From NCBI GenBank assembly GCA_963707835.1, contig CAVPRI010000001.1, positions 1,116,001 to 1,180,000 on the forward strand: a stretch of DNA of 64,000 nt, given 5' to 3'. This DNA comes from Bog-473 sp963707835. GTDB lineage: Bacteria; Actinomycetota; Acidimicrobiia; Acidimicrobiales; RAAP-2. Made by a program: the position numbers and the translations under genes. The notes below the pieces were generated by a model. It did not search any database. It saw nothing but the letters and a program-made list of their open reading frames with translations, and was not told where the DNA came from. Positions 27,480 to 36,435 of the stretch are shown piece by piece. Position 1 is the stretch's first letter. Each line of letters begins with the position of its first letter.

Positions 27480-29159
27480 ATGCCATTCGTGGCGGCTCCA
27501 GGGGACGGAAGACTTTCTGCGAGGCTGCGTTCACTTGCGGGGACGGTCATCGTGGCGTCGGCGATGCTTGTGATGAGCGGCTGCACGAGTGCGACGACGT
27601 CGCTACCGAACCTGCAATCGCCAGTGCTCCACCCGTCGCCCGCCGTGATCGAGGGACAGATTCATTCGCCCGGCGGTCCGTACCTTTACGACCGAAAGGG
27701 TCGAGTCGTCTTCTTCCATGGCGTCAACGCCGTCTACAAGCACCCGCCCTACGAGCTCTTTCCCGCCGCTGGCAAGCCCTGGAATCTAAGTGCGGCCGAT
27801 GCATCCTTGATGGCAAGGCTCGGGCTCAATGTCGTCCGACTCGGGATGACCTGGAGGGGCATGGAACCGGGAACGGCTCTGGCGAACGACCCCGCCATCT
27901 GCACTCCGGGTACTCCCCGAGATCCGGGCGAATTCAGCCAGAGCGTCCTCGACGCGTACCTCGCAAAGATGAAGGAGTCCGTGGACCTGCTCGGTCGCTT
28001 CCATATCTACACGTTGCTTGACATGCACCAAGACGTCTACAACGAACTCTTCGACGGCGAAGGCGCTCCGAACTGGACGGTATGCACGAGTGGGGCGTCC
28101 AACACCGATCCGCCGGGCCGGTGGTCACAGAACTACGGGACGGCAGCGGCGGGAGCGGCCTTCCGTCACTTCTGGAGCAACGATGTGGTCGGCGACCTCC
28201 AAGGTGAGTACGACAGGGTGTGGGCAGCGGTGGCGACCTACTTCCGGGGCGACCCCTGGGTCCTCGGATATGACCCGTTCAACGAGCCGTTCTCGACCTC
28301 GCTGGTCAAGTCCGGGGACGAGAAGTTCGACGCTCAGCTGGAGTGCTTCTACACCGGTCGCTCGTTCATTGGCACGCCCACACACGGCGCCCCGCCGATC
28401 TCGTGCTCACCGGGTGTTCCGGCTGCCGGGGTCATTCCGGCGATCCAGACGGCCGATCCGGGTGCCTTGGTGTTCTATGAGCCCGACATCTTCTCCAGCC
28501 GTGGTTCCACGAACTTCGTCGGTCCCATGCCCTTCGCGGACCTCGTCTTCAACGTGCACGTCTACTGCGGATACCGAAGCGGCAAGACCGGGAACCCCAC
28601 TGACATCGCCGCCTGCGCCGCCCAGGAGCAGCGTTCGCTCAAGACACGGGCCGAGGATCGCACCGATCTCGGCACGACGGCTCAGCCCGGGGGCCCGGCC
28701 TGGTTCCTGAGCGAGTTCGGAGCCACCTCGAATTCGCTGCTGCTGGATCGCCTCACCACCGAGGCCGATCGGAGCCTGGTCGGCTGGACCTACTGGTCCT
28801 GGAAGTTCTATGCGGACCCCACCGGAAGCTCCGCCGAGGGACTCGTCGCGGCGGACGGGACGCTGCGATCAACTGTTTCGGCACTCTCGCGCACGTATCC
28901 CCAGGCGATCGCTGGACGGCCGACGTCGCTATCCTTCGATCCGACGAGCGGGGCGTTTCACCTTGCGTACATACCGGATCATGCCGTGCGGGCACCGACG
29001 GCGATCTTCGTCCCGACGCAGGTCCACTACCCGAATGGATACTGCGCCAGGACCTCGGGGGCGAAGATCATCTCCAAACCTGGGAGCGAAGTCCTCCTCG
29101 TCGACAACGCTTCCTCCGGTCGTAGCGTCTCCGTGACCCTGACCTCCGGAACGTGCTGA
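27480..29159 (+). CDS. GH5-family secreted lipoprotein, endoglycoceramidase-like
   Basis: A 559-residue exported glycoside hydrolase. A lipobox (VMSGC, Cys ~35) predicts a membrane-anchored lipoprotein. The TIM barrel shows GRVVFFHGVNAVYK, LGLNVVRLGMTWRGMEP, LLDMHQDVYNELF, the acid/base Glu in YDPFNEPF, FNVHVYCGY and the nucleophile Glu in FLSEFGA. A C-terminal beta-sandwich follows (~480-559). This arrangement fits endoglycoceramidase-type GH5 enzymes, but the substrate (glycolipid or beta-glucoside) is not proven. The upstream gap 27267-27479 holds no gene. The gene converges on sulP and its 3' end has a decayed echo at 33.3 kb. Confidence 0.8.
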   Translation: MPFVAAPGDGRLSARLRSLAGTVIVASAMLVMSGCTSATTSLPNLQSPVLHPSPAVIEGQIHSPGGPYLYDRKGRVVFFHGVNAVYKHPPYELFPAAGKPWNLSAADASLMARLGLNVVRLGMTWRGMEPGTALANDPAICTPGTPRDPGEFSQSVLDAYLAKMKESVDLLGRFHIYTLLDMHQDVYNELFDGEGAPNWTVCTSGASNTDPPGRWSQNYGTAAAGAAFRHFWSNDVVGDLQGEYDRVWAAVATYFRGDPWVLGYDPFNEPFSTSLVKSGDEKFDAQLECFYTGRSFIGTPTHGAPPISCSPGVPAAGVIPAIQTADPGALVFYEPDIFSSRGSTNFVGPMPFADLVFNVHVYCGYRSGKTGNPTDIAACAAQEQRSLKTRAEDRTDLGTTAQPGGPAWFLSEFGATSNSLLLDRLTTEADRSLVGWTYWSWKFYADPTGSSAEGLVAADGTLRSTVSALSRTYPQAIAGRPTSLSFDPTSGAFHLAYIPDHAVRAPTAIFVPTQVHYPNGYCARTSGAKIISKPGSEVLLVDNASSGRSVSVTLTSGTC

Positions 29160-29183
29160 GACCTCCGGAGGTTTCGCTCGTCA

Positions 29184-29255
29184 CATAGGGAGGCGCGACG
29201 ATGACGTTGACTGTGTGGAGGTGGTGAACAGATCCATAAGGGCGTAGTGTTCCCC
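29184..29255 (+). repeat. Island repeat R1, copy 2
   Basis: Second copy of the ~74-bp repeat, 25 bp after the GH5 stop, with the hairpin arms AGGG...CCCT instead of GGGG...CCCC. The rest of the gap (29256-29429) before the sulP stop shows no gene. Confidence 0.7.
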
Positions 29256-29429
29256 TGCATACTGCACGCCACTCTCACATCTCTTGAAGTCCGCTGAACC
29301 CATCGGATGTGACAGTCGCCGGGATGTGCCGCATCTACGAGAAGAAACTTGCTTGCGGCTCGACGCAATAGCTGAGAGCCGGACCAGAATGCTTTTGGTC
29401 CCTTGCAGTTATGTTGTTCTCTCTCGAAG

Positions 29430-31181
29430 TCAGTTGTCGTCGTTGTCGGGGTCGATGCCACCCTCGATAGCGGTGAGGGCGGCCTCCATTGTCGGATAGA
29501 AGCGATTCCAGTCCATGGTCTCAAACAGGCCATACCGGAACACGAGTTCTTGGAGTCGGGCTCGCAACTCTACGAAGGCCAGGTGGATGCCAGCATCATT
29601 CAGCTCATCGTCGAGCTGTTCCAGCATCCGCGCCGCCGATACGTCAACGTCGGTAACGGCCTCGCACTGAAGCACGATCCAATGCGGGTGGCGCGTTCGT
29701 GCGATGCTCTGGATCTCCCGGCGAAAAGACGCTGAATTCGCGAAAAACAGCGGTGCCTCCCACCGGAAGACCACGATCCCTGGAACCTGCCGGGCGTCCG
29801 GATATCGATTCACGTTGTGCCACCCACCCATAGCGTCCACCTGTCCGAGCACTGCTCCGTGTGGCTGCCAACCTCGAATGAAGAATAGAAGTGCAGCGAG
29901 GGCTACCGCGATCAGAATCCCCTGGAGGACCCCGACCACGATCACTCCTAGGGTCGCGATGACCGAAAGAAGAAGTGCGCTCTTCCGCACACGCCAGTAT
30001 CGAGTCAACACACGAAGGTCCAGCATCGAGATTGCCGCCCCGATCAAGACGGCGGCCAAGGCCGACTGAGGGAGGTCTGCCAGGAGCGAATTGAAGAACA
30101 CCAGCAACGCCACGACCACACCTGCGCCGATCAGCGAGGTGAGCTGTGACTTCGCGCCCGCCTCTTCGACGACTGCGGTCCGCGATGCACTCGTTGAGAC
30201 GGCGAATCCCTGGAGCAGCGCAGCCGAGACGTTCGCTGCGCCAATCCCGATCATCTCTTGATTCGAATTCGTCTCTTCGCCGCGACGCGCGGCAAAGCTG
30301 GATGAGGTCGCAACCGCATCCGTCAACGAGACCAAGGTGATGCCGAGCGCCGCGACCAGTAACGGCCCAATGTCGGACGGCCGGGTCCAGGGAAGTGTGG
30401 GGCGTGGGATTCCACGTGGAAGAGATCCCACGGTCTGGACACCGTGGCCTTGGAGATCGAAGACGGACGAAAAGACCGTAGCGGCCAGGATCCCGACCAA
30501 AACGGCCGGGACTACACGGGTGAATTTCGGCAAGATCACGAGAATCGCCAGGACACCCAATCCAACCACCAGTGCCAAACCAACCGTTGAGTGGAACCCG
30601 ATGGCGAAGCCCTTGAGCTGTGGGCCAAATCCTGTTGCTTCGGTCGAGAACCCGAACAACTTCGGCAATTGACTAGCGATGATCACCATCGCCAACCCGT
30701 TCAGGTATCCGACCTGAATCTCGTTGGACAGAAGGTCGGCAATGAACCCTAGCCGGGCCAATCCCATTCCGATCTCGATGACGGCGACGATCACGGCCAA
30801 CATGCCGGCGAGCGCAACGGCCCGCCGAGTGTCTCCCACCACAACGAGAGGCACCAGAGCAGCAAAGATCATCGGGGAGACTGCCGAGTCCGGACCCAAG
30901 ACCAGAACTCTCGATGGTCCGAAGGCTGCGTAGCCCACCAGGCACCCGATCGTCGCGTACAGGCCGGTTACAGGAGGTAGCCCGGCCAAATCGGCATACG
31001 CCATTCCCTGGGGTACGAGAACGGCAGCAAGCACGAGACCAGCGAGCACGTCGTGTCGAACCCACCGGCGTTGATAATTGCGGGCCGCGTTAATCCCGGG
31101 AACAAAGCGCCCCACTCCTGTCTGATTCACCTTGGACACGAGACGCCGCGAACGATCAGGGGACTGAGGCGTCCCAGCCAT
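29430..31181 (-). CDS. SulP-family anion transporter with STAS domain
   Basis: Secondary transporter of the SLC26/SulP family, which moves sulfate, bicarbonate or other anions across the cytoplasmic membrane. The 583-residue product has the family motif LVPQGMAYADLAGLPPVTGLYA, ten or more hydrophobic segments to ~residue 420, then a STAS domain (~455-570, VFRWEAPLFFANSASFRREI and CEAVTDVDVSAARML). ATG 31181 makes it overlap the 3' end of the ABC ATPase gene by 26 bases. GTG 31139 would avoid the overlap, and neither has a clear ribosome site. The anion is unknown. Confidence 0.88.
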   Translation of the reverse strand: MAGTPQSPDRSRRLVSKVNQTGVGRFVPGINAARNYQRRWVRHDVLAGLVLAAVLVPQGMAYADLAGLPPVTGLYATIGCLVGYAAFGPSRVLVLGPDSAVSPMIFAALVPLVVVGDTRRAVALAGMLAVIVAVIEIGMGLARLGFIADLLSNEIQVGYLNGLAMVIIASQLPKLFGFSTEATGFGPQLKGFAIGFHSTVGLALVVGLGVLAILVILPKFTRVVPAVLVGILAATVFSSVFDLQGHGVQTVGSLPRGIPRPTLPWTRPSDIGPLLVAALGITLVSLTDAVATSSSFAARRGEETNSNQEMIGIGAANVSAALLQGFAVSTSASRTAVVEEAGAKSQLTSLIGAGVVVALLVFFNSLLADLPQSALAAVLIGAAISMLDLRVLTRYWRVRKSALLLSVIATLGVIVVGVLQGILIAVALAALLFFIRGWQPHGAVLGQVDAMGGWHNVNRYPDARQVPGIVVFRWEAPLFFANSASFRREIQSIARTRHPHWIVLQCEAVTDVDVSAARMLEQLDDELNDAGIHLAFVELRARLQELVFRYGLFETMDWNRFYPTMEAALTAIEGGIDPDNDDN

Positions 31182-31908
31182 CGGCGGGATCCATATCGAT
31201 CTGGCCGCGGTCGTTGAGTCGGTCGGCGTCGACGTTGGAAGTGCTTGATTCGAGACGTCCATCCTCGAGAACCAGCACACGGTCAGCCATTCGAGCAACC
31301 TGGCGATCATGCGTCACCATGACGACGGACATGCTCCGCTCGGACTTCAGCTCCATAAAGAGTGACACCAAGCGTTCGACGTTACGAGGATCAAGGCTGC
31401 CGGTCGGCTCATCTGCCAACAGCACCTCCGGATCGTTGGCGATTGCCCGGGCGATCGCCACACGTTGGCGCTCACCACCGGACAGTTCGGGGGGTTTTCG
31501 ATCGTGCATGTCGGTGAGGGCGACCTGCTCAAGCACTTCGGCCACTCTTGCCGCTCGGTGCGCCCCGCGGAGATGGCTCCCGTAAAGAGCGACCTCCACG
31601 TTGCCCGCCACGTCGAGATGCGGCAGGAGGTTGTGCAGCTGGTACACCATTCCCACGGCCCGACGACGAAATCCGCTGAGATCTCCAATCTCCGCCAGAT
31701 CTCTGCCCTTATAGAGCACTGAGCCGCGATCGGGCACCTCGAGCGAACCAAGCAACTGCAGCAACGTCGTCTTTCCTGACCCCGAAGGACCAACGATCGC
31801 CGTCCATTCACCTTGGGCTATAGCCAAGTCGACGTCGACCAGTGCCGGGATGTGCGCGAACGTCTTGCTCACGGAGCGGGCTTCGAGGAGCGGCACGACA
31901 GAGTTCAT
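31156..31908 (-). CDS. MacB/LolD-type ABC transporter ATP-binding protein
   Basis: A 250-residue ATPase energising the adjacent FtsX-fold permease. Walker A is VGPSGSGKTT, the Q-loop VYQLHNLLPHL, the signature LSGGERQRVAIARAIA, Walker B VLLADEPTGSLD and the switch MVTHD. The TGSLD form is typical of type VII (MacB/LolCDE/FtsE) systems that act on periplasmic or lipid substrates by mechanotransmission. It starts 3 nt after the permease stop and overlaps the sulP start, so the three genes form one operon. The substrate is unknown. Confidence 0.92.
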   Translation of the reverse strand: MNSVVPLLEARSVSKTFAHIPALVDVDLAIAQGEWTAIVGPSGSGKTTLLQLLGSLEVPDRGSVLYKGRDLAEIGDLSGFRRRAVGMVYQLHNLLPHLDVAGNVEVALYGSHLRGAHRAARVAEVLEQVALTDMHDRKPPELSGGERQRVAIARAIANDPEVLLADEPTGSLDPRNVERLVSLFMELKSERSMSVVMVTHDRQVARMADRVLVLEDGRLESSTSNVDADRLNDRGQIDMDPADGWDASVP

Positions 31909-31911
31909 CGG

Positions 31912-33057
31912 TCACTCCCTCCGAAGTGCCGCACCCGGACGCAGTACGGCGGCCCGCACTGAAGGGTACAGCGCTGCGATCAGTCCGATACCGATGGCAC
32001 TGTAGAGGGCCGTCCAGAAGATTCCAGAGGAGAACTCCGGCTGCAAGATGCCTCGAAGTGAGGAGTAGTGGGCCAATCCGAAGATCAGGGCAAACGACAG
32101 CGCCACGCCAGCCGCAGCACCGAACAGGCTGATACCGAGTGCTTCACCAATGACGAGCGTGAGCAGTCGCCGACGTGTCCAGCCAATAGACCGAAGCAGT
32201 CCGAATTCACGGATTCGTTCGATGAACGATAGGAGCATCGTGTTCATAACGATGATGATGCCGATCACGAGGGCAATAATGGTCGCCCCCGTCTGTGCGG
32301 CTTTCAAGAAGGCGAAGTTTCGATCGACACGTCCGAACTCGCTGGCCAAGCGTACCGTCGCCAGGTTCGGATTGTCGGCTTCTATGCGCTGGCGAACACG
32401 TTCGATGCTGGCACCGGGCAGCACCTTAACGGCAATGAGGGTCACGGTCCCAGGCTTTCTCTCGGATGCCTGCAGTGGAATGACTGGGAACATCGACGCG
32501 GTATCACCAAAGACTTGACTGACGGAGTAGATACCGACGATTCGATACTGTGTGCGATCGATCGTGAGGCTGTCTCCGACTTTCTTTCCAAGATCTTCCG
32601 CTGCTTGCCATCCAAGCATCATCTCGTCTGCGGCCGTGGCTCCGTAGGGTCGGCCGGCAACGACCTTGACGCCGAACGGAGCCAGCGCCGTAGGCGCAAC
32701 CCCGATCTTCAAGAAGAACGGGTGCGACGAATCGAGATTGGTCGACGCGACAAGGGCACCCACTGCGCTTGCGACTCCCGGAGTAGCTGCGACCCGAGCC
32801 ACCTGGGCATCGGTGACCACGCTGTCCAGCGTGTCTGGGGCACCCTTCTGGGCCACGGTGAAGTCGGCTCGACCGGTCTGGAGAACCGACGCGGCGGACT
32901 CTTGAAGGCTCTGCGTCACCACGCTGAGGGTTACAATTGCCATCACACTGATGGCTACTGCTGCAGCCGTGAGTAGCGTACGTGCTCGCCTCGTGGAGAG
33001 GTTGTGCGCGATCAATCTGAGGAAGGACCTGGCTCGAATCTCTCCCGGTCCGCTCAT
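31912..33057 (-). CDS. MacB/FtsX-like ABC transporter permease
   Basis: A 381-residue type VII ABC permease. TM1 (LLTAAAVAISVMAIVTLSVVT) is followed by a ~200-residue extracytoplasmic MacB-PCD-like domain (to about residue 245), then three helices (IIALVIGIIIVMNTMLLSF, LGISLFGAAAGVALSFALIF and WTALYSAIGIGLIAALYPS) ending in RAAVLRPGAALRRE. Start ATG 33057. It leads the operon with the ATPase and SulP. The substrate is unknown; a lipid, peptide or cell-envelope role is typical of the family. Confidence 0.9.
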   Translation of the reverse strand: MSGPGEIRARSFLRLIAHNLSTRRARTLLTAAAVAISVMAIVTLSVVTQSLQESAASVLQTGRADFTVAQKGAPDTLDSVVTDAQVARVAATPGVASAVGALVASTNLDSSHPFFLKIGVAPTALAPFGVKVVAGRPYGATAADEMMLGWQAAEDLGKKVGDSLTIDRTQYRIVGIYSVSQVFGDTASMFPVIPLQASERKPGTVTLIAVKVLPGASIERVRQRIEADNPNLATVRLASEFGRVDRNFAFLKAAQTGATIIALVIGIIIVMNTMLLSFIERIREFGLLRSIGWTRRRLLTLVIGEALGISLFGAAAGVALSFALIFGLAHYSSLRGILQPEFSSGIFWTALYSAIGIGLIAALYPSVRAAVLRPGAALRRE

Positions 33058-33308
33058 CGCCCGTCGACCTCAGGACTCCGCTCGGAGAACCGTCCGTTGT
33101 GCTGTTGAGTCCTGCGGGAGTTTCGTGACACCGGCCGTCGACGGACGTCGCTGAGCGTGAGGTTCAGATTCCGGGAACATGGACCCATGGGTCAGATTGT
33201 GCCGACAATCCAGATAGGCACTAGGGGACCAAGTCACTTGGCCGGATTCTGGAACGGCGATCCTGGAGTCGTACCTGGACTGGAGACCCCCTCTGGGCCC
33301 CCAGGACA

Positions 33309-33380
33309 GAGATTCACCTTGCTGTATCCGTGACCGTAATCTCCGGATCGTGTTGAGACCTCGGGAATTCGCTCGTCATG
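33309..33380 (+). pseudogene. Decayed copy of the 3' end of a GH5-like gene
   Basis: The frame ending LAVSVTVISGSC and TGA at ~33353, plus the following TGAGACCTC...TTCGCTCGTCA, mirrors the GH5 gene end VSVTLTSGTC and its 3' flank at 29128-29183 (about 80% identical over 55 bp). No body of the gene remains in 33058-33308, which otherwise shows nothing I recognise. Confidence 0.55.
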
Positions 33381-33480
33381 GCTGTGTGCGAGGAGAGGGC
33401 TGCAGCAATTCGTCGATCGAACGGGTCGACGCCCCCGGCAGGCGTACCGACCGGCTCACTGGGAACACTCAGCGTGCCTT

Positions 33481-34083
33481 TTGTGGACGACCTTCGCCAC
33501 GCCTGGTCCGCCCTGGCCGGGTGTCCCGAGTCCGCAGGGGAGGCGAGAGGTTGAGCCGGACCCGCCTGCCACGGACGAAGACCCCGCTCGCTCCTCCTCT
33601 CTCCCTGCGGACGAAGGCGGAGCCGGCGACCCAGACGTCAAGAATCCGAAGCAGTTGAGCGACGAGACGGCTCGCTATCGGTTGAGTGCCAAGGCCGAGA
33701 AGGAACGGGCCGACGCCGCTGAAGCCAAGGCAACCGAACTCGAGGAGCGGCTCCATGACCAGTTGGTCCGTGGCGCCGCCACCATCGGCAAGGTCACCGA
33801 CTCCGAAGCTGCTTGGCGCCTGACGGACCTCTCAGCCGTGAGGGTGCGGGAGGACGGCACCGCCACCGGGATGGAGGAGGCCATCGCTGTCACGGTCAGG
33901 GCGTACCCCTACCTGGCCCCCGAAGACCCGGACAAGGTGGACGGCACGACGAAGGCTCTGCGGGACTGCTTCCCAGCCCTGGAGCCATCTGGGCGCCCCA
34001 CGAACGGACCTCCCAAGGGCGCAGAAGCCGCCAACCTGGGGGCGCTGGAGCGAAAGTTCCCGGCCCTCCGGAATCGGCGGTAG
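33481..34083 (+). CDS. Phage scaffolding-protein-like remnant
   Basis: A 200-residue frame opening only with TTG 33481. The core (~55-200) has LSDETARYRLSAKAEKERADAAEAKATELEERL, a coiled coil, then a LTDLSAVRVREDGTATGMEEAIAV segment and a Pro/Gly-rich tail. This layout is common in head scaffolding proteins of actinobacteriophages that precede the capsid gene. No capsid or portal gene is nearby, so it is probably a stranded fragment of the phage that built the island. The absence of ATG/GTG and an unconvincing first 50 residues suggest 5' truncation. Confidence 0.5.
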   Translation: MWTTFATPGPPWPGVPSPQGRREVEPDPPATDEDPARSSSLPADEGGAGDPDVKNPKQLSDETARYRLSAKAEKERADAAEAKATELEERLHDQLVRGAATIGKVTDSEAAWRLTDLSAVRVREDGTATGMEEAIAVTVRAYPYLAPEDPDKVDGTTKALRDCFPALEPSGRPTNGPPKGAEAANLGALERKFPALRNRR

Positions 34084-34313
34084 CGGGAGCGGTCGGGCCT
34101 CACTCCCGGACTGTCCCACTCCGCACCATGGGGATGCTTCAGCCTGGCTCTACACGTACCGCAGGACCTTGGACCCTGGCCGACTGAGTGAGCGGGCAAT
34201 ACCGTCAGCTCATGGGTGGCTCCGAGCAGGTGCCGAACATTCGCGTGCCGCGGGAAGCCGTCGAGATGGCCGACAAGGCCTTCGGGGGATCACGCTCGCG
34301 GGGCAAAGGGTCG

Positions 34314-35419
34314 ATGACCACGCCGGGACCGATGCCCGACGAAGCGGACGTGCTTCATCGGTTGTCCTTGCTGAACCGCTATCTGCCGTCTGGATTCTCG
34401 TTGCGATGGCACTGGGGCTATTGCTCGGACGCGCGATTCCGGGTCTGAACGGATGGCTCGACACCATCAAGATCGGCTCGGTGTCGCTACCGATCGCGAT
34501 CGGTCTGATGCTGATGATGTACCCCGTGTTGGCGAAGGTGAAGTACGCCAAGGTTGGCAACGTCGCGAGGGACCGCCGCACCATTGGCACCTCCTTGCTG
34601 TTGAACTGGGTCATTGGGCCAGCGCTGATGTTCACCTTGGCGTGGCTGATGCTGCCCGACCTTCCGGCCTATCGCACCGGGTTGATCATCGTGGGACTGG
34701 CTCGATGCATCGCCATGGTGCTCGTCTGGAACGACTTGGCCTGTGGCGATCGGGAGCTTGCGGTTGTGCTCGTCGCCGTGAACTCTGTGTTCCAGATCAT
34801 CGCCTACGCACTGCTCGGCTGGTTCTACCTCCAACTCCTTCCAGGTTGGCTCGGCCTTGACACAGCGACGCTCCACGTCACCATCTGGGAGATCGCCAAG
34901 ATCGTCCTGATCTTCCTCGGCATTCCCCTCGCCGCCGGGTTCCTCACCCGGACGATTGGCGAGCGGACCAAGGGGACCGAGTGGTACGAGCAGCGCTTCT
35001 TGCCCCGGATCAGCCCCGTTTCGCTCTACGGACTGCTGTTCACCATCGTGGTCCTCTTCGCCTTGCAGGGCCACAAGATCACCAGCGACCCGTGGGACGT
35101 GGCCCGGATTGCGCTACCGCTGCTCGCCTACTTCGGGATCATGTGGTTCGGTGCCTTCGCCCTCGGACTCCGCATGCACTTCCCCTACGAACGCAACACC
35201 GCCGTCGCCTTCACCGCCGCCGGGAACAACTTCGAGCTCGGCATCGCCGTGGCGATCGGTGTCTTCGGAGTCACCTCGGGTGAGGCGCTCGCCGGTGTGG
35301 TCGGTCCGCTCATCGAGGTCCCCGTCCTAGTGGGCCTCGTCTACGTGGCTCTCTGGGCTCGGCGGCGCTTCTACCCGGCTGCAGTGAGTCGCGAATCGAG
35401 CAAGGAAGGAATCTGGTGA
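34314..35419 (+). pseudogene. Acr3-type arsenite efflux permease, frameshifted near the start
   Basis: Exports arsenite by proton motive force. ATG 34314 opens MTTPGPMPDEADVLHRLSLLNRYLP. The frame then has to shift back one base near 34388 to continue with VWILVAMALGLLLGRAIPGL and the full permease. The Acr3 hallmark GLARCIAMVLVWNDLACGD contains the essential Cys, followed by ten helices up to WARRRFYPAAV. One missing base would restore the gene. The stop overlaps the GTG of a DUF2180-type gene. The upstream frame 34188-34313 is open but unrecognised. Confidence 0.82.
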
Positions 35420-35661
35420 ACTGCCTCGACTGCGCCGAGATCGGCTCGTCCACTCCCGCTTTGGGAATTTGCCACTCATGTGGGGCCGGCGTTTGCATGG
35501 ACCATGCCAAGGTCTTCGACCACTACCTCACTCGAACCGAACCCATCGACCAAGTGATCAGGATTGAGCCACCGGCGCGCCTCATCTGGTGTGGACCGTG
35601 TTCTGCAGCGAATGAAGCCGCCGTCCACCACGACCGCCACCGCGGCCTACATGCTCGGTAG
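35416..35661 (+). CDS. DUF2180-like small zinc-binding protein next to acr3
   Basis: An 81-residue protein with CxxC pairs (NCLDCAEIG, CHSCGAGVC, CGPCSAANE) and His residues that could bind zinc. Similar small proteins are found beside arsenic genes in actinobacteria. The GTG start overlaps the acr3 stop, so it is co-translated. Its function is unknown; a role in arsenic sensing or handling is inference. Confidence 0.65.
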   Translation: MNCLDCAEIGSSTPALGICHSCGAGVCMDHAKVFDHYLTRTEPIDQVIRIEPPARLIWCGPCSAANEAAVHHDRHRGLHAR

Positions 35662-35829
35662 TCGGTCCTGAGCGCCCCAGTTCGCCAGGAGTGGGCGCAT
35701 CTGACAGACCACAGGCAGACCACGCACGGAAGTCAGAGACAGTAGAGTCGGTCACGCACGGCCAAGCTCGAATTCCAGGCCAGAAGCCCATTTTGGCCGT
35801 TCCCGCAGGTGAGCGGGGGTGGGGTGTTT
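35662..35829. other. Island right end with short direct repeats
   Basis: No gene is seen. CACGCACGG occurs at 35721-35729 and 35753-35761 (32 bp apart), and CAGACCA at 35705-35711 and 35716-35722. Repeats next to an att core can be integrase arm sites. Confidence 0.35.
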
Positions 35830-35882
35830 TACGTTCGCAATGTAGAGGCCGTTGGTTCGAATCCCATCACCTCCACCCGGAA
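35830..35882 (+). repeat. attR: 53-bp direct repeat of the tRNA-Ala 3' half
   Basis: Matches 23790-23842 at 52 of 53 positions. Only the anticodon-to-3' half is present, so this is not a working tRNA gene. The stretch 35883-36013 to the next gene is empty. Confidence 0.85.
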
Positions 35883-36013
35883 GCCCAGGTCAGCGCCGGG
35901 AAGCATCTGGCAGGGGCACCGGCTCGGGACTCGGGGTGTGCCCCCTCGGTCATTGTCCCGCCGAACTGGGGCAGCCGTCGTCGCCATGGGCTCGATGCAC
36001 CGGACTATGGGCT

Positions 36014-36355
36014 CTAAGACCAGCCGAGCTCCCGCAGACGAGCATCACTGATGCCGAAGTGGTGGCCGACCTCGTGGAGCAATGTGACCCGCACCCGGCT
36101 GGCCAACTCCTCCGTCGTTGCGGCGGACTGACAGATGGTGGCTAGAAAGAGGGTGATCCGGTCAGGACCCGCTCCTCCGTGGCCGCCCCGACTCGTCAAC
36201 GGAACACCCTCGTAGAGGCCATAGAGCGGACCCGGCGGGCTCTCGTCGTCGATGATGATCGCGACGTTGTCCATATCGGCGCGGAGCGCTTCGGGAATCG
36301 TGGCCAGCGCTGTGGCCACGAGATCCTCGAAGACATCGACGTCGATCGGCTCCAT
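36014..36355 (-). CDS. Minimal zincin-type metallopeptidase-family protein
   Basis: A 113-residue protein of the small metallopeptidase family common in actinobacteria. The HExxH motif lies in TLLHEVGHHFGISDARLRELGW near the C-terminus, preceded by VAIIIDDESPPG and LYGLYEGVPLTSR. Peptidase activity has not generally been shown for the family. ATG 36355 is preferred; longer open sequence upstream lacks family features. It is the first chromosomal gene beyond the island. Confidence 0.82.
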   Translation of the reverse strand: MEPIDVDVFEDLVATALATIPEALRADMDNVAIIIDDESPPGPLYGLYEGVPLTSRGGHGGAGPDRITLFLATICQSAATTEELASRVRVTLLHEVGHHFGISDARLRELGWS

Positions 36356-36435
36356 GTCGACCAGCTTGGCAGGAGATGTCCCGGGCTTCGGGCCGATCGA
36401 CGATCTCCGGACCGCGGGCGTCAGATCGTCTGCCG

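Larger units (their letters stand above)
23790..35882. mobile_element. tRNA-Ala genomic island (about 12 kb), integrase not seen
   Basis: Bounded by the 53-bp att repeats. Contents: a SRPBCC membrane protein, a P1B-5 ATPase, a GH5 lipoprotein, SulP with a MacB-type ABC pair, gene debris, a phage scaffold-like remnant and an arsenite-efflux acr3 gene with its small partner. Codon and base use look less GC-extreme than the flanks (more A/T at third positions). No tyrosine or serine integrase was found, so the element is probably a decayed remnant or was mobilised in trans. Confidence 0.75.

Noticed and set aside
35691..36051. Plus-strand ORFs with SQCRGRWFESHHLHP-like peptide at attR
   Set aside because: Translation of the duplicated tRNA half, not a protein.
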